Positions 12,789 to 22,829 of a stretch of DNA of 64,000 bases are shown in pieces. Below the pieces are notes generated by a model. That model worked only from the letters and a program-made list of their open reading frames with translations. It had not been told where the DNA came from and searched no databases. A program made the position numbers and the translations under genes. This stretch comes from Alkalinema sp. CACIAM 70d. GTDB lineage: Bacteria > Cyanobacteriota > Cyanobacteriia > Leptolyngbyales > Leptolyngbyaceae. Each line of letters opens with the position of its first letter. Within the stretch, counting starts at the first letter, position 1. The stretch is taken from positions 1 through 64,000 of the forward strand of contig MUGG01000058.1 in the NCBI GenBank assembly GCA_002148405.1, read 5' to 3'.

Positions 12789-15700
12789 TTACAGCAGCGC
12801 TAAACGTTCCTTAAGGAGTTCTGCTTGCTTCTCCGCTTCTGCGAGGGCATCCTTGGCTCCCTGTACGACCTCGATCGGCGCTTTGTCCACAAACTTTGGA
12901 TTCTGCAAACGCCCAGAAAGGGATTGAATTTCCGCTTCTACTTTTTTGAGATCCTTCTCCAGTTTGGCGGTGAGGGCGGCAATATCAACCAAGCCCGCTA
13001 GGGGGATCAGAACCTGCACAGTACCCACCACACCCGCGAACATTTGCCGATCGCTGGATTGCTCGGCGGATTCCAGTGCGAGATCAGTGGCTTCCGTCGC
13101 TGGGACAGCTTCTGGCGCGACTTCTGGGGCCAGGGCGACGGGAGCGGCCTCCACCACTGCCGATTGAGGTAACAGTGAGCCATTGCCTAGCACGTCATCC
13201 TTCAGTTGCCGCAGTTTGCCGAAGGTGCGTTGGCGATCGGCGCGGGTCAGCAAGTTGTCCTTGGTGTAAAACACGGCATAGCCCAGACCCAGTACTTCCA
13301 AAAGATCCGACAACAAGGGCACCTGATACACCGTCCGAACGGAGGCGAAGGTGACACTAAGGACGAAATAAAGCAGCCCAAAGGAACCGATCGTCAAGGC
13401 AAACTTACGATGCTGAGCCAGGAAGTCAGTTACGGTGGACACGGCATCTCGGATCTCCAATTTCTCCTGCCAGGTCTTTTCGCTCCAGGGTTTGCGGTTT
13501 GTGATCCGTAGGGTTTGGGCAGTGGGGGCAGCAGTGGGCTGTGGGGTTGGGCTAGGGGCTGAGCTAGGCGCTGCCGCAGGAGCCATTGCAGGAACGGCCT
13601 GGGGATTGACGATCGAGAGTTGCTTGACCTTAGCCAAGTCACGGATATATTTCTGTCCCGCCACCAGAATTTGCCGTTCCCGATCGCTTTCCGATTGCAA
13701 GATAGCTTCGATCTTTTCACCGGGTTTGATCCCCGCCTCGGCCCGCAGGTTACGCACCGTCCGAATCGCTCCAATGATTAACTCAAACTGCGCTTCCAAA
13801 TCCGCGTCAACCAGAGTTGCGTCAACAGTGGGATAGGTTTGCAATGCCAGACTAATCCCCGTCGCTAGGTCTTTCTGGACAACGGTGTGCCAAATTTCCT
13901 CGGTGATGTGGGGCATGAAGGGATGAAGTAGCTTCAGGGTTCCCTCCAAGACTAGCGCCAGGGTTTGCTGGGCCACGTTGCGGGAATTATTCTTTTCCCC
14001 TTGCAGACGGGACTTGACTAGTTCGATGTACCAGTCACAGAAATCACCCCAGAAGAATTCATAGATCAATTTGGCCGCTTCCCCTAACCCAAAGTTGTCC
14101 AGGGATTGCCGCACCGTCTGGGTGACTTGGTTATAGCGGGAGAGAATCCAGCGATCGCTCAGTTCCAAACTGGCGGGATCCGGTGTGCCCAACTGCTCCG
14201 GCGTTTGCCCATCCAGGTTCATCAGCACAAAGCGCGAAGCATTCCACAGCTTGTTGGTGAAGTTGCGGGAGGCTTCCACTGAGGGAGACTCATCGGTTTT
14301 GCGATCGTATTCCAATCGAATATCCTGACCTGCCCCCGTTACTTCCTTAATCAGGGTGTAGCGCAGGGCATCCGTGCCATATTTCTCAATCAGCACCAGC
14401 GGGTCAATGCCGTTATTTTTCGACTTCGACATCTTCTGGCCTTTTTCGTCCCGTACCAGACCATGGATGTAAACATGCTTAAACGGCATCTGTCCGGTGA
14501 AGTGGCCCGCCATCAGGGTCATCCGCGCCACCCAGAAAAAGATGATGTCAAAGCCCGTCACCAGGGTGCTGGTGGGATAGTAGCGCTGGAAATCTTCTGC
14601 ATCGGGACTAGGCCAACCCAGGGTGGAAAACGGCCAGAGACCCGACGAGAACCAGGTATCCAACACATCCGGATCCTGTTCCAACTGTACCCCTTCCCCA
14701 AACTGCTCGATCGCTTGCTGGCGGGCTTCAGCCTCACTGTAGGCCACAAAGAACGGGGTATTGTCAGCAATCACGCCCCCCGTTTCGCTGACAGCATACC
14801 AAGCGGGAATCTGATGCCCCCACCACAATTGACGGGAAATACACCAATCGCGCAGGCTCGTCAGCCAATCGCGGTAGACCTTTTTCCAACGATCGGGGAC
14901 AAACTCCGGTGAATTTTGTTCATCCAACGCCTTCAATGCCGTCTGAGCCAGCGGATCGATTTTGACGAACCACTGGGTCGAAATCATCGGCTCCACGGGC
15001 ACCTTACCCCGATCGCTGTAGGGAATCGTGGTTTTGTAATCTTCTACTTTAACTAGACAGCCTTCCCGCTCCATGGCTTCCACGACTTGCTTACGGGCTT
15101 CAAAGCGATCGAGTCCTTGGAAAGCACCAGCATTCTCATTCATCGTGCCGTCTTTGTTCATGACGTTGATGAACGGCAGGTTGTGGCGCTTGCCCATCTC
15201 AAAGTCGTTGGGATCATGGGCCGGGGTGATCTTGACACAGCCGGTTCCAAAGCTCGCATCGACGTACTCATCGGCAATGATAGGAATTTCCCGCAGTTGC
15301 AGCGGCAAGAGCACCGTTTGGCCGATCAGGTGTTTGTAGCGATCGTCGTTGGGGTTGACGGCCACAGCGGTATCCCCCAGCATCGTTTCCGGGCGAGTGG
15401 TGGCCACTTCAATGTAGCCATCGCTTTCGGTGAGGGGATAGCGGAAATGCCAGAGGTTGCCGTTAACTTCCTGGTTCTCCACTTCCAAATCCGACACGGC
15501 AGATTGGCTAGCGGGGCACCAGTTGACCAGGTAATTGCCGCGATAGATCAAACCTTCTTGGTAGAGTTTGACAAAGGCTTCCAACACAGCCTTCGAGAGT
15601 CCCTCATCCAGGGTGAAGCGTTCCCGCGACCAATCCACGGAAAAGCCCAGTCGCCGCATTTGGTTGATAATTGTGCCACCGGATTCCGCCTTCCACTCCC

Positions 15701-16061
15701 AAGCACGGGCTAGGAATGCGTCACGCCCTAGGTCATCCCGCGTTTTGCCTTCGGCCTTCAGTTGCTTTTCTAAGATCGTTTGCACAGCAATGCTGGCGTG
15801 GTCAGTTCCCGGCAAACAGAGGGTATTTTTGCCCAACATCCGCTGGTAGCGCACGATCGTATCGATCAGGGCGGTGTTGAAGGCGTGGCCCATGTGCAGG
15901 CTTCCCGTCACGTTGGGTGGCGGAATCACCACGGAGTACATCTCTCCTGGCTGGGACGGATCGGCCTGAAAGACTGCATGTTCCTCCCAGAAGGCTTGCC
16001 ACTTGGCTTCGGTGGTTTTGGATTCGTATTGGCTGGCGAGGGTTGGAATGGATGCAGTCAT
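12789..16061 (-). CDS. valS: Valyl-tRNA synthetase with CAAD membrane appendage
   Basis: Charges tRNA-Val. The 1090-residue chain is about 150-200 longer than usual. The class I motifs are HMGH (56-59) and KMSKS (543-547). The editing domain and anticodon-binding domain follow in the normal order. At about residue 823 a Pro/Ala-rich linker begins, then a CAAD domain (about 857-957) with two hydrophobic helices ([19 protein letters not shown] and the [18 protein letters not shown] region), then an Ala/Glu-rich linker. The usual ValRS C-terminal coiled-coil tRNA arm resumes near 1010. CAAD is known from cyanobacterial aaRSs and anchors them to thylakoid membrane. asnS lies 126 bp upstream on the same strand. 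Confidence 0.96.
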   Translation of the reverse strand: MTASIPTLASQYESKTTEAKWQAFWEEHAVFQADPSQPGEMYSVVIPPPNVTGSLHMGHAFNTALIDTIVRYQRMLGKNTLCLPGTDHASIAVQTILEKQLKAEGKTRDDLGRDAFLARAWEWKAESGGTIINQMRRLGFSVDWSRERFTLDEGLSKAVLEAFVKLYQEGLIYRGNYLVNWCPASQSAVSDLEVENQEVNGNLWHFRYPLTESDGYIEVATTRPETMLGDTAVAVNPNDDRYKHLIGQTVLLPLQLREIPIIADEYVDASFGTGCVKITPAHDPNDFEMGKRHNLPFINVMNKDGTMNENAGAFQGLDRFEARKQVVEAMEREGCLVKVEDYKTTIPYSDRGKVPVEPMISTQWFVKIDPLAQTALKALDEQNSPEFVPDRWKKVYRDWLTSLRDWCISRQLWWGHQIPAWYAVSETGGVIADNTPFFVAYSEAEARQQAIEQFGEGVQLEQDPDVLDTWFSSGLWPFSTLGWPSPDAEDFQRYYPTSTLVTGFDIIFFWVARMTLMAGHFTGQMPFKHVYIHGLVRDEKGQKMSKSKNNGIDPLVLIEKYGTDALRYTLIKEVTGAGQDIRLEYDRKTDESPSVEASRNFTNKLWNASRFVLMNLDGQTPEQLGTPDPASLELSDRWILSRYNQVTQTVRQSLDNFGLGEAAKLIYEFFWGDFCDWYIELVKSRLQGEKNNSRNVAQQTLALVLEGTLKLLHPFMPHITEEIWHTVVQKDLATGISLALQTYPTVDATLVDADLEAQFELIIGAIRTVRNLRAEAGIKPGEKIEAILQSESDRERQILVAGQKYIRDLAKVKQLSIVNPQAVPAMAPAAAPSSAPSPTPQPTAAPTAQTLRITNRKPWSEKTWQEKLEIRDAVSTVTDFLAQHRKFALTIGSFGLLYFVLSVTFASVRTVYQVPLLSDLLEVLGLGYAVFYTKDNLLTRADRQRTFGKLRQLKDDVLGNGSLLPQSAVVEAAPVALAPEVAPEAVPATEATDLALESAEQSSDRQMFAGVVGTVQVLIPLAGLVDIAALTAKLEKDLKKVEAEIQSLSGRLQNPKFVDKAPIEVVQGAKDALAEAEKQAELLKERLALL

Positions 16062-16187
16062 TGGGACAGATAGAATTTCACATTACAAAAATTGCTATCT
16101 GCCCATGATAGCGGCAAGTGGCGATCGGCGTGTGACTCTGTGTCTGTCACTCTCATCACCCCCGATCGATCTTGCACGTCGATTAGC

Positions 16188-17573
16188 TTAAAACTCAACA
16201 CTTAACGGTGTGCGCGGGAAAGGAATCACATCACGAATGTTCTGCATCCCGGTCATAAACTGCACCAAGCGCTCGAAACCGAGGCCAAAGCCAGCATGGG
16301 GCACGGTGCCGAACCGCCGTAGATCGAGGTACCACCAATAGGTCGCCGGATCTAAGCCCTGGGCCGTAATGCGCCGCTCCAACACATCTAGCCGCTCTTC
16401 CCGCTGGGAGCCACCAATGATTTCCCCAATCTTGGGAGCCAGAATATCCATGGCAGAGACCGTTTTTTCCCCTTCATCCAAGCGCATGTAGAACGCCTTG
16501 ATTTCCGTGGGATAGTTCGTCACGATCACGGGCTTCTTAAATAATTCCTCTGCTAAATATCGTTCATGTTCCGATTGCAGATCTAAGCCCCAACTGACGG
16601 GATATTCAAACGATCGATCGGCCTTTTCGAGCAAGTCGATCGCTTCGGTATAGGTCACCCGCGCGAACTCGTTGTTAATAATATTCTCTGCTGTGGCGAG
16701 AACACTGTTGTCAATCCGTTGGTTAAAGAACTCCATATCGTCCTGACAATGGTTCATCACATACTGGAAGATGTGTTTGAGAAATGCTTCCGCCAGTTCC
16801 ATATCCCCTTGTAGATCACAGAACGCCATTTCCGGCTCCACCATCCAAAATTCCGCCAAGTGCCGGGAGGTGTTGGAATTTTCCGCGCGGAACGTGGGGC
16901 CAAAGGTGTAAACATCGGAAAAGGCCATAGCCATAATTTCCGCTTCCAACTGCCCGCTGACGGTTAAATAGGTCGGCTTGCCAAAGAAATCCTGGCTGTA
17001 GTCCACTTTGCCGTTTTGCACCGGCAGCTTGTCCAAGTTGAAGCGGGTTACGGTAAACATTTCCCCCGCCCCTTCGCAGTCACTCGCGGTCAGAATGGGC
17101 GTATGCACCCACAGGAAGCCCCGCTCTTGGAAAAACTGGTGGATAGCGGTCGCGCAGGCATTCCGCACCCGAAACACGGCTCCGAGGGTATTGGTGCGCG
17201 ATCGTAGGTGCCCGATGTCTCGCAGGAATTCAAAGGAATGGCGTTTCTTTTGTAGGGGATAGGTTTCCGGATCGGCTTCCCCGTAGACCGTAACGGATTC
17301 CGCCTGGATTTCAATCCGTTGCCCTTTACCCTGGGAGGGAACTAAAACACCTGTAATCTCCACCGAAGCGCCCGTGTTGATCCGTTTCATGGTTGCTTCG
17401 TAGTCCGATAGCTCAGCGTTGACCACCGCTTGCAGCCCAGCCATGGAGGAGCCATCATTCACTTCTAAAAACGTGAAGGTTTTCTGCTCCCGTTTAGTCC
17501 GTACCCAACCCTGAATCGTGACCTGTTGATCGGGTTGGCCGTTGCGGAGAATTTCAGCAATCCGTTTAGTCAT
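16188..17573 (-). CDS. asnS: Asparaginyl-tRNA synthetase
   Basis: A class IIb aminoacyl-tRNA synthetase of 461 residues. The N-terminal OB-fold binds the anticodon ([19 protein letters not shown]). Motif 2 is [20 protein letters not shown], and motif 3 near the end is [15 protein letters not shown]. The NTSRH-EF signature separates AsnRS from AspRS. The start chosen is the ATG giving MTKRIAEIL, eight codons inside the longest frame, because family members begin there. Presence of AsnRS allows direct Asn-tRNA formation. The gene is on the same strand as, and upstream of, valS. Confidence 0.96.
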   Translation of the reverse strand: MTKRIAEILRNGQPDQQVTIQGWVRTKREQKTFTFLEVNDGSSMAGLQAVVNAELSDYEATMKRINTGASVEITGVLVPSQGKGQRIEIQAESVTVYGEADPETYPLQKKRHSFEFLRDIGHLRSRTNTLGAVFRVRNACATAIHQFFQERGFLWVHTPILTASDCEGAGEMFTVTRFNLDKLPVQNGKVDYSQDFFGKPTYLTVSGQLEAEIMAMAFSDVYTFGPTFRAENSNTSRHLAEFWMVEPEMAFCDLQGDMELAEAFLKHIFQYVMNHCQDDMEFFNQRIDNSVLATAENIINNEFARVTYTEAIDLLEKADRSFEYPVSWGLDLQSEHERYLAEELFKKPVIVTNYPTEIKAFYMRLDEGEKTVSAMDILAPKIGEIIGGSQREERLDVLERRITAQGLDPATYWWYLDLRRFGTVPHAGFGLGFERLVQFMTGMQNIRDVIPFPRTPLSVEF

Positions 17574-17723
17574 GGCAAAGGCAAACTTGTTGAACAATCT
17601 GATTGAACATGCTGGTTAAGTCTTCAATTGTGATTGAACATTTTCATGATGGAACAATCATTCTTGAAGATTCAGTTGCCTTCCATTCTCGCACTTTTAA
17701 TTTTTAGCTGGGGTTTGGAGTGG

Positions 17724-18182
17724 TTATTTGCCAATCTCCTGCCGTTCCAAAGGCACATTCGGCGTTTGCGCGGGTTGTTTCAGAACCCCATAGGCCAACG
17801 TCCAGCCAATCACCAGCCCCAAGCCACCAAACCGTAGCGCCTGCCAGAAATACTCCCGAACCCCTGACCAGGAAAAGAGACGGCTTTCTAGGGTAAATTC
17901 CAATTCGCTCAATTGCCGATCGATCGCCTGTAGCTCTGCCTTAAAGTTGGAGGACTGGGAGTCGAGCCGATCGCGTTGTTCTAAGAGCTGCGTTTTCTGT
18001 TGCTGAGCCGCTTGGACTTCAGCGTAACGGATTTTGATCGCTTGGAGAGAGGTTTCGATTGCCTGCAATTCCTGCTCAAACTCTAGTTCTGGCTGCACTC
18101 CGTTCGCAGTGGTTTCTCCGATGGATCGATCTCCATCAGGATTTAGAGAGACATCCGAAGAGGAGGGAGGCAATGATGACAT
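17724..18182 (-). CDS. Coiled-coil protein with one C-terminal membrane helix
   Basis: A 152-residue protein. Residues about 30-97 are a long heptad region (ELEFEQELQAIETSLQAI through QLSELEFTLESR). A hydrophobic helix follows at about 113-132 (FGGLGLVIGWTLAYGVL), with a short Pro-rich tail. No signal peptide, so the coiled coil is probably cytosolic and tail-anchored. No named family recognised. Confidence 0.6.
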   Translation of the reverse strand: MSSLPPSSSDVSLNPDGDRSIGETTANGVQPELEFEQELQAIETSLQAIKIRYAEVQAAQQQKTQLLEQRDRLDSQSSNFKAELQAIDRQLSELEFTLESRLFSWSGVREYFWQALRFGGLGLVIGWTLAYGVLKQPAQTPNVPLERQEIGK

Positions 18183-18324
18183 AGCACTTCTTGCAGCAAC
18201 AACGTATTGGAGATGAGCTTAGAGATGAGCGTTTGGGACTAGCAGTTTAGGGGTATGAGGCTGAAGGTTTGCGCTAGGCTGGAGAAGAGTTGATGCAAAC
18301 CCTCTGTGCTTTAAGGATCTGACC

Positions 18325-18666
18325 ATGACTGACCTATCCAGTCTCTCCAAGACTGCTAGCCCTACTACACCGATCGATTCCAGCGCAATCGACTTAAGTG
18401 GCTTAAGTTCCTTGGAACTGGCCCAAGCGTTGGCCGATCGTCTAGCCATTCGGGAACGGGATTGGCATCGCCTTAAGGGGAACCGAGCGGCACGCGCCCA
18501 AGAACAGGCTGCCGTCGCCTTGGTATACCTGCTCAAACAGCAATCGGAAGAAGCATTACCTAGACTACAACAGGCCGTCGGTTGGTTGGATAAATCCATC
18601 TCCGCACCGCCCTGTCCCAGCCACGGCGATCGTAAAGTTCAAGCCAGCCCTACTTCTGAAGTTTGA
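18325..18666 (+). CDS. Small helical cyanobacterial protein (DUF6439-like)
   Basis: A 113-residue, mostly helical soluble protein. The core LSSLELAQALADRLAIRERDWHRLKGNRAARAQEQAAVALVY-type pattern (residues 27-70) reads like a small cyanobacterial family I associate with DUF6439; function unknown. It starts with an ATG just after ggatctgacc. The frame on the opposite strand (18219-18599) is compositionally worse and I reject it. Its 3' end overlaps the next minus-strand gene by 17 bp. Confidence 0.55.
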   Translation: MTDLSSLSKTASPTTPIDSSAIDLSGLSSLELAQALADRLAIRERDWHRLKGNRAARAQEQAAVALVYLLKQQSEEALPRLQQAVGWLDKSISAPPCPSHGDRKVQASPTSEV

Positions 18667-18955
18667 AGAAATCAGCCTGCTGAATCTGCTTCGCATGGTA
18701 AGCCACAATACAAGACAACCCATTGACCTGGGTGGGATAGGCCATTAACGAAGGGTGAGGCGTACTAGAACTCGTCATCGCAGTGGCCATGGGCTGCACC
18801 ATCAGCGTCAACAAACAGGAGCAGCCCGCCAATAGTACCAAATCCAACTGCCGGGTATTAATCACCCAATTTGGTTGCCGCGTAGCCATGGCACGGCGGG
18901 AAGCGGTTGCACGATGAGTAGATTGAGACTTCATACGGGGGGAATGTTGACGCAT
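18650..18955 (-). CDS. Small protein with one hydrophobic segment, unknown
   Basis: A 101-residue frame with a basic, Ser/Arg-rich N-terminus (about 1-35), then one hydrophobic stretch (DLVLLAGCSCLLTLMV, about 38-53) and a polar C-terminal half. A second ATG seven codons in would give a more compact N-terminus. The layout would fit an exported or membrane-anchored peptide. No family recognised, and the 3' end overlaps the plus-strand gene by 17 bp. Confidence 0.4.
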   Translation of the reverse strand: MRQHSPRMKSQSTHRATASRRAMATRQPNWVINTRQLDLVLLAGCSCLLTLMVQPMATAMTSSSTPHPSLMAYPTQVNGLSCIVAYHAKQIQQADFFKLQK

Positions 18956-19173
18956 CGATTACGGATTCCAAAAAGATTCCAAGGGTGACCTACGCTAAGA
19001 TAGCCCAGTTTGCCAAGATTTGAACCTACGGACTCAAGTCAGGGTATCCGAACCTAGGGCCGCACTTCCTGTGATGGAATGCAACTAGTTCAGAATACCC
19101 ATTCCCCAGTCCAGAACGGACAAACCTATGAGAGAGGCTGCAAAATTTAATCGGGCCAACAGTTGTAGCACCA

Positions 19174-19668
19174 CTAAGAAAAAATGGGTTTGCGCCGCCC
19201 CTCTCGGAGCTGTTTAGAAAGACGCAACTCTGTGCCTTGAGAGTTCCACTGGACTTGGTCGAAAATCTGATGCAAAATAAATAATCCTCGTCCACACTCC
19301 TGCTCATCACAGATGTCTTCGTCGTAGACCTCACAGTAGGAGCAGGGTGGTGTAAAGCCACAGCCTTGGTCACAAATGACCCATTCACAGCGCTCAGAGC
19401 TGGCAGAAAAGTAAACTTGAATTGTCTTATCCGGATCCAGCTGATTGCCATGCTTTGCAGCGTTTACCAACGCTTCCTGCAAACCTAGGCGAACTTCTGG
19501 CTTCCAGACATGGGGGACATGATCTAAAAGCAGGTCTAGGACTGGAACAAGATACAAGGTTGAGGGGAAGCTAAGAGTCATCCAATTCCGTTCAGCCAAA
19601 CGAGGCAACATCGAGAACACAATCAACCTCGCACTGTGAGTGGGACGCCATACCGTCAAAAACCACAT
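19174..19668 (-). CDS. Anti-sigma-factor-type HATPase (RsbW-like)
   Basis: A serine kinase-type ATPase of the GHKL fold that in other bacteria binds and controls sigma factors or anti-anti-sigma proteins. The N box reads GLQEALVNAAKHGN, and the G1 box is WVICDQGCGF. A Cys/Asp/Glu-rich insertion (CSYCEVYDEDICDEQECG) precedes the glycine turn GRGLFILHQIFD. The start is uncertain: ATGs at 19668 and 19611 and a TTG at 19719 are all in frame, and the conserved part begins after 19611. A partner sigma factor is not nearby. Confidence 0.75.
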   Translation of the reverse strand: MWFLTVWRPTHSARLIVFSMLPRLAERNWMTLSFPSTLYLVPVLDLLLDHVPHVWKPEVRLGLQEALVNAAKHGNQLDPDKTIQVYFSASSERCEWVICDQGCGFTPPCSYCEVYDEDICDEQECGRGLFILHQIFDQVQWNSQGTELRLSKQLREGRRKPIFS

Positions 19669-20057
19669 ACCTTCCCACCGTTGACGACTCAGCAACCGGG
19701 ACACTCCCACTACTGACAAGCCGTACGATCGCGGTAAGGAGCAAGCTTTTTTATGATTCTTTCAAAATTATGATTTTTATCACTCTTCTGATTTTTAGCA
19801 CTCTTATGTATAGGCATTATACCAAAGTTTTGAGGGCACTGTCAGTATCTTTCTGTCGCCATAAAGGGTATAAGACCCGGCGAGAGCGCTGTGGAGTAAA
19901 GTTCTGGGTTAATGTATAGAAATCATTAATGTTAATAATTGACTTATATTAACTAACTTACACGGATTAACTGGTGGCTGAGTCTTTAGAACAGCTTCAT
20001 AAACAACTAAACAAAATGTACGTCAAGCGGAATAGAAGCCCCGATCGCGTGATCAAC
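19669..20057. other. AT-rich spacer between anti-sigma and J-domain genes
   Basis: About 390 bp without a supportable gene. It carries the direct repeat at 19773-19806 and an A/T-rich stretch with the likely promoter of the anti-sigma-type gene. Nothing else stands out. Confidence 0.45.
19773..19806. repeat. Direct repeat upstream of the anti-sigma-type gene
   Basis: GATTTTTATCACTCTT (19773-19788) and GATTTTTAGCACTCTT (19791-19806) differ at one base, with period 18. The second contains TTAGCACTC, the half-site of CIRCE, but no inverted partner is present. Direct repeats of this size upstream of a regulatory gene may be an operator. Confidence 0.5.
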
Positions 20058-20654
20058 CTAGTTGAGAAGGGGGGCGTTGGGCGGAAGATTGAGGGTTAGG
20101 CGACTGTTTTTTTGAGGGGATCGGGTGGGCTTGGAGCGGAGTTTTTCCAACTGGTCGAGATCACGATAAATCGCTGCTTGTAACGATCGATTATTGGGAT
20201 CGGTTCGAAGCGCTTTTTGCAGATAGCGTTGGCCTTGATCCCATTGCCGTTGCGCAATCAGCCGATTTCCCCACTGATGGTAGGTCAGAGCTTGCCATTG
20301 TCGAATTTCCTGATCCTGGGGCAGCCGCTGGGCCAGTCCTTCTACCAGCGCGATCGCGTTAGGGAACTTTTGGGCTTTAAATAATGCTTGCAGCCGTTGA
20401 TAGGCATCCTGCTTCAACTGCACTTCTGGAGAGCGCGGAACCGGGTCTGGCTGAGCAGGGGAAAACTTTGCATGAGCCAGGAGATGCTTGTAGGCTGCTG
20501 TGACTTGGATAAAGCGAGTCTTTCTGGGTAAATCTTGTTCTGACCCGGTATCAGGATGTAATTGACGCGCCAAACGACGATAGGCTCCCTTAATATCTTC
20601 GTAGGAAGCCCCTGGCTGTAACCCCAGTACTCGATAGCAGTCATTCAAATTCAT
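20058..20654 (-). CDS. J-domain protein with TPR-like C-terminus
   Basis: A 198-residue DnaJ-family co-chaperone. The J domain spans residues 4-62 with the HPD motif at RQLHPDTG, which stimulates Hsp70 ATPase. There is no Gly/Phe or zinc-finger region, so it is a type III J protein. Residues about 85-165 contain TPR-like helical pairs (ALFKAQKFPNAIALVEGLAQ; GQRYLQKALRTDPNNRSLQA). The tail is basic and Pro-rich. Likely a specialised adaptor recruiting DnaK to a particular client. Confidence 0.85.
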   Translation of the reverse strand: MNLNDCYRVLGLQPGASYEDIKGAYRRLARQLHPDTGSEQDLPRKTRFIQVTAAYKHLLAHAKFSPAQPDPVPRSPEVQLKQDAYQRLQALFKAQKFPNAIALVEGLAQRLPQDQEIRQWQALTYHQWGNRLIAQRQWDQGQRYLQKALRTDPNNRSLQAAIYRDLDQLEKLRSKPTRSPQKNSRLTLNLPPNAPLLN

Positions 20655-20780
20655 CGTTTCTGACTAGGATCCAATTGTAGATCATCTATTCTTTATCAAT
20701 GGCTTTTGTCAACATCCTCGCCACAACGGTCGTCCAGTAATTGCCCCAATCGTTTAGTCTTCGTCAAAGTTATTCCTATG

Positions 20781-20809
20781 AAAAAGGCAGAACTCCTCAG
20801 AATTCTGCC
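20781..20809 (-). terminator. Terminator of the clpR-clpP operon
   Basis: Read on the minus strand, the stem GGCAGAA / TTCTGCC closes a 10-nt loop and is followed directly by TTTTT. It sits about 90 bp past the clpP stop codon. Confidence 0.8.
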
Positions 20810-20897
20810 ATCATTTACTCCGAAATCAAAAAAATCGCGATTCCAGGCTGGGGTAATGCTGACCTAGTTAATCAATCAAACTCATATTACTCAAGAG

Positions 20898-21494
20898 TTA
20901 CTTAAGAGTTTCGATCACTTGATCAATCAAGCCGTAGTCTTTAGCTTCCTGAGCAGACATGAAATAGTCACGATCGGTGTCTTTATCGATTTTCTCAACG
21001 GACTGCCCTGTGCGATCGGCCAAAATTTGATTCAACAAAGCACGGATCCGCAAAATCTCCTTGGCTTCAATTTCAATATCTGAAGCTTGACGGCGACCTG
21101 TGCCGCCTAGGGGTTGGTGAATCATGATCCGAGCGTGGGGCAGGGCCAAGCGCTTACCTTTGGAGCCAGCCGCTAACAGAAAAGCACCCATGGAGGCCGC
21201 AAGTCCAACGCAAATGGTAACCACTTCCGACTTGATGTACTGCATCGTATCGTAGATAGCCATGCCTGCAGTCACCGATCCACCAGGCGAATTAATGTAG
21301 AGATAAATGGGTTTTGTGGAATCTTCGGAGTCGAGGTACAGCATGGCTGCAATGATGGAATTGGCCAGCGAGTCGGTGACCTCTTGCCCTAGGAAGATAA
21401 TACGCTCTTGGTTTAGGCGAGTGTAAATATCAATCCAGCGCTCGTAGGTGCTACCTGGCAAGCGATAGGGAACGCTGGGAACGCCGATAGGCAT
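20898..21494 (-). CDS. clpP: ATP-dependent Clp protease proteolytic subunit (ClpP3 type)
   Basis: A catalytically competent serine protease subunit of 198 residues. The Ser-His-Asp triad is complete: Ser101 in GLAASMGAF, His126 in MIHQPLGG and Asp176 in KDTDRD. It is the second gene of a two-gene operon behind clpR, with 87 bp between them. In Synechococcus elongatus the same gene pair encodes a mixed ClpP3/ClpR core that works with ClpC, and the arrangement here suggests the same. ClpP3 rather than ClpP1/P2 is inferred from this linkage. Confidence 0.95.
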   Translation of the reverse strand: MPIGVPSVPYRLPGSTYERWIDIYTRLNQERIIFLGQEVTDSLANSIIAAMLYLDSEDSTKPIYLYINSPGGSVTAGMAIYDTMQYIKSEVVTICVGLAASMGAFLLAAGSKGKRLALPHARIMIHQPLGGTGRRQASDIEIEAKEILRIRALLNQILADRTGQSVEKIDKDTDRDYFMSAQEAKDYGLIDQVIETLK

Positions 21495-21581
21495 AGGTCT
21501 TGCTCCTTTCAGTCAGTATGAGTTCAGCAATGGGAGTTCAGCCAAGACGACTTAATTAGGTCAATTTAGGTCAATGACTTG

Positions 21582-22274
21582 TTAAGTCAATACTGAAGCG
21601 ACGGGCTTGGGTAAATCCTTAGGACTTTCTAAGACACGATCGATCAACCCATACTCTTTGGCATCGTAGGGCGTCATATAGAACATGCGATCGGTATCCT
21701 TGGATAGCTTTTCGAGCGGCTGTCCGGTATTTTTCGCCAGGATATCCAGCATCGCCATCTTGTTAGCCAACACTTCCTGGGCCCGAATTTGAATATCCGT
21801 GGCTTGTCCTTGGGCACCCGTGCGAGCTTGGTTGAGCACGATCGTGGCGTGGGGCAGGCTGGCTCGGAAGCCCTTGGTACCTGATGACAGAATCATTGCG
21901 GCTGTCCCCATTGCCTGACCTAAGCAAATGGTGTGCACGGGGGGTTTGATGTATCTAATCGTGTCACAGATGGCAAAGGCTTCGGTTTCGTAGCCGATCG
22001 CGTCGCCATCATACCAGGAGGTACCTGTTGAGTTGATATAGAAGTAAATTGGCTTTTCGGGATCATCAAACTGCAAGTACAACAGTTGCGCAATGATTAA
22101 CTCAGTAACATCAATGCCCACACGGCGCTTGACATCATCCGAGGAAAACAAAGGCATCCCAAGGTAGACAATCCGCTCCTTCAGCAGCAGAGACGGCATA
22201 TCTGGCGGTGGTGTGCGATAAACCGCATCGCCACCATAGTAGGGCGCTTGAACAGCCTGAATCGGTGAACTCAT
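21582..22274 (-). CDS. clpR: Inactive Clp protease subunit ClpR
   Basis: A 230-residue ClpP paralogue that has lost all three catalytic residues: Gly123 replaces Ser in GQAMGTAAM, Asn148 replaces His in VLNQARTG, and Met replaces the Asp in KDTDRMF. The fold-defining segments (YFYINSTGTSWYDG, the handle region and DAKEYGLID) are kept. It has a longer N-terminus than ClpP. It forms the non-cleaving part of the mixed ClpP3/R ring. First gene of the operon with clpP. Confidence 0.95.
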   Translation of the reverse strand: MSSPIQAVQAPYYGGDAVYRTPPPDMPSLLLKERIVYLGMPLFSSDDVKRRVGIDVTELIIAQLLYLQFDDPEKPIYFYINSTGTSWYDGDAIGYETEAFAICDTIRYIKPPVHTICLGQAMGTAAMILSSGTKGFRASLPHATIVLNQARTGAQGQATDIQIRAQEVLANKMAMLDILAKNTGQPLEKLSKDTDRMFYMTPYDAKEYGLIDRVLESPKDLPKPVASVLT

Positions 22275-22829
22275 CGCAATTATTCCGGTGCCTGAACCTG
22301 TTGCCTAAATCAATTCACACGAGCACATTAGTTTACGTTAACCTTGTGTCGCGTTTTTCTATAGTAACCTGCAAAGACTAGTCAGGGGCGGTTTTTGGGT
22401 GGGGAGATCCGAACGGGATGCCAGGGGTGATTCTTGGGGCGATCGATTCAGGGCGATCGGGCATGGAGCCTGGTAATGGTTACCAAGTAATAGTTACCAA
22501 TCGCACTAGACAAAACTGGCCTGCAACCATGATGGTTAATTTTGGGCGGCAACTTGGAGTCTTTCTGCAAACCGACCTATCCAACGACTGACTGAACTAG
22601 ACGATTCATACCAAATTGATTGATCAATGCTACAGATCCGACTCCCCCTACGACCCCCGTTAAAAAGGGGGTAATTTAGTACTAAATTCTTTACAAACTT
22701 ACCCCGTTTTAAAGGGGGTAGTTAGGGGATCGGCATGGATTGCAATCACAGGTTGATTTGGTATCACCTATCTGCCAACGAACCAGCTCACTGACTAGAC
22801 AACTGCGCTATCCAACTACCAACTCATCT
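22275..22829. other. Spacer between clpR and FTR1 permease (divergent)
   Basis: About 555 bp holding both promoters. It contains the long palindromic repeat at 22635-22731. An in-frame extension of the FTR1 frame into it (ATG at 22740) begins within 10 bp of that repeat and is not accepted as coding. Confidence 0.5.
22635..22731. repeat. 97-bp palindromic dispersed repeat
   Basis: Runs of C and G (CCCCCTA, GACCCCCGTTAAAAAGGGGG) are mirrored by TTACCCCGTTTTAAAGGGGG and TTAGGGGATC around a centre with TTTAGTACTAAA. GATCC and GATC bound it. A shorter relative is at 28968-28997. It would fold into one long or two short hairpins. Such elements are scattered in cyanobacterial genomes. Confidence 0.75.

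Noticed and set aside
15087..15713. 208-codon plus frame within valS
   Set aside because: Antisense shadow of valS.
18219..18599. 126-codon minus frame
   Set aside because: Opposite to the helical 113-residue protein and Ser/Cys-rich in a way typical of antisense frames.
19010..19075. tRNA-like segment (minus strand GGTTCAAATC)
   Set aside because: The T-arm-like loop lacks a pairing stem, and no acceptor or anticodon arm can be folded.
19026..19451. 141-codon minus frame
   Set aside because: Overlaps the conserved HATPase boxes in another frame.
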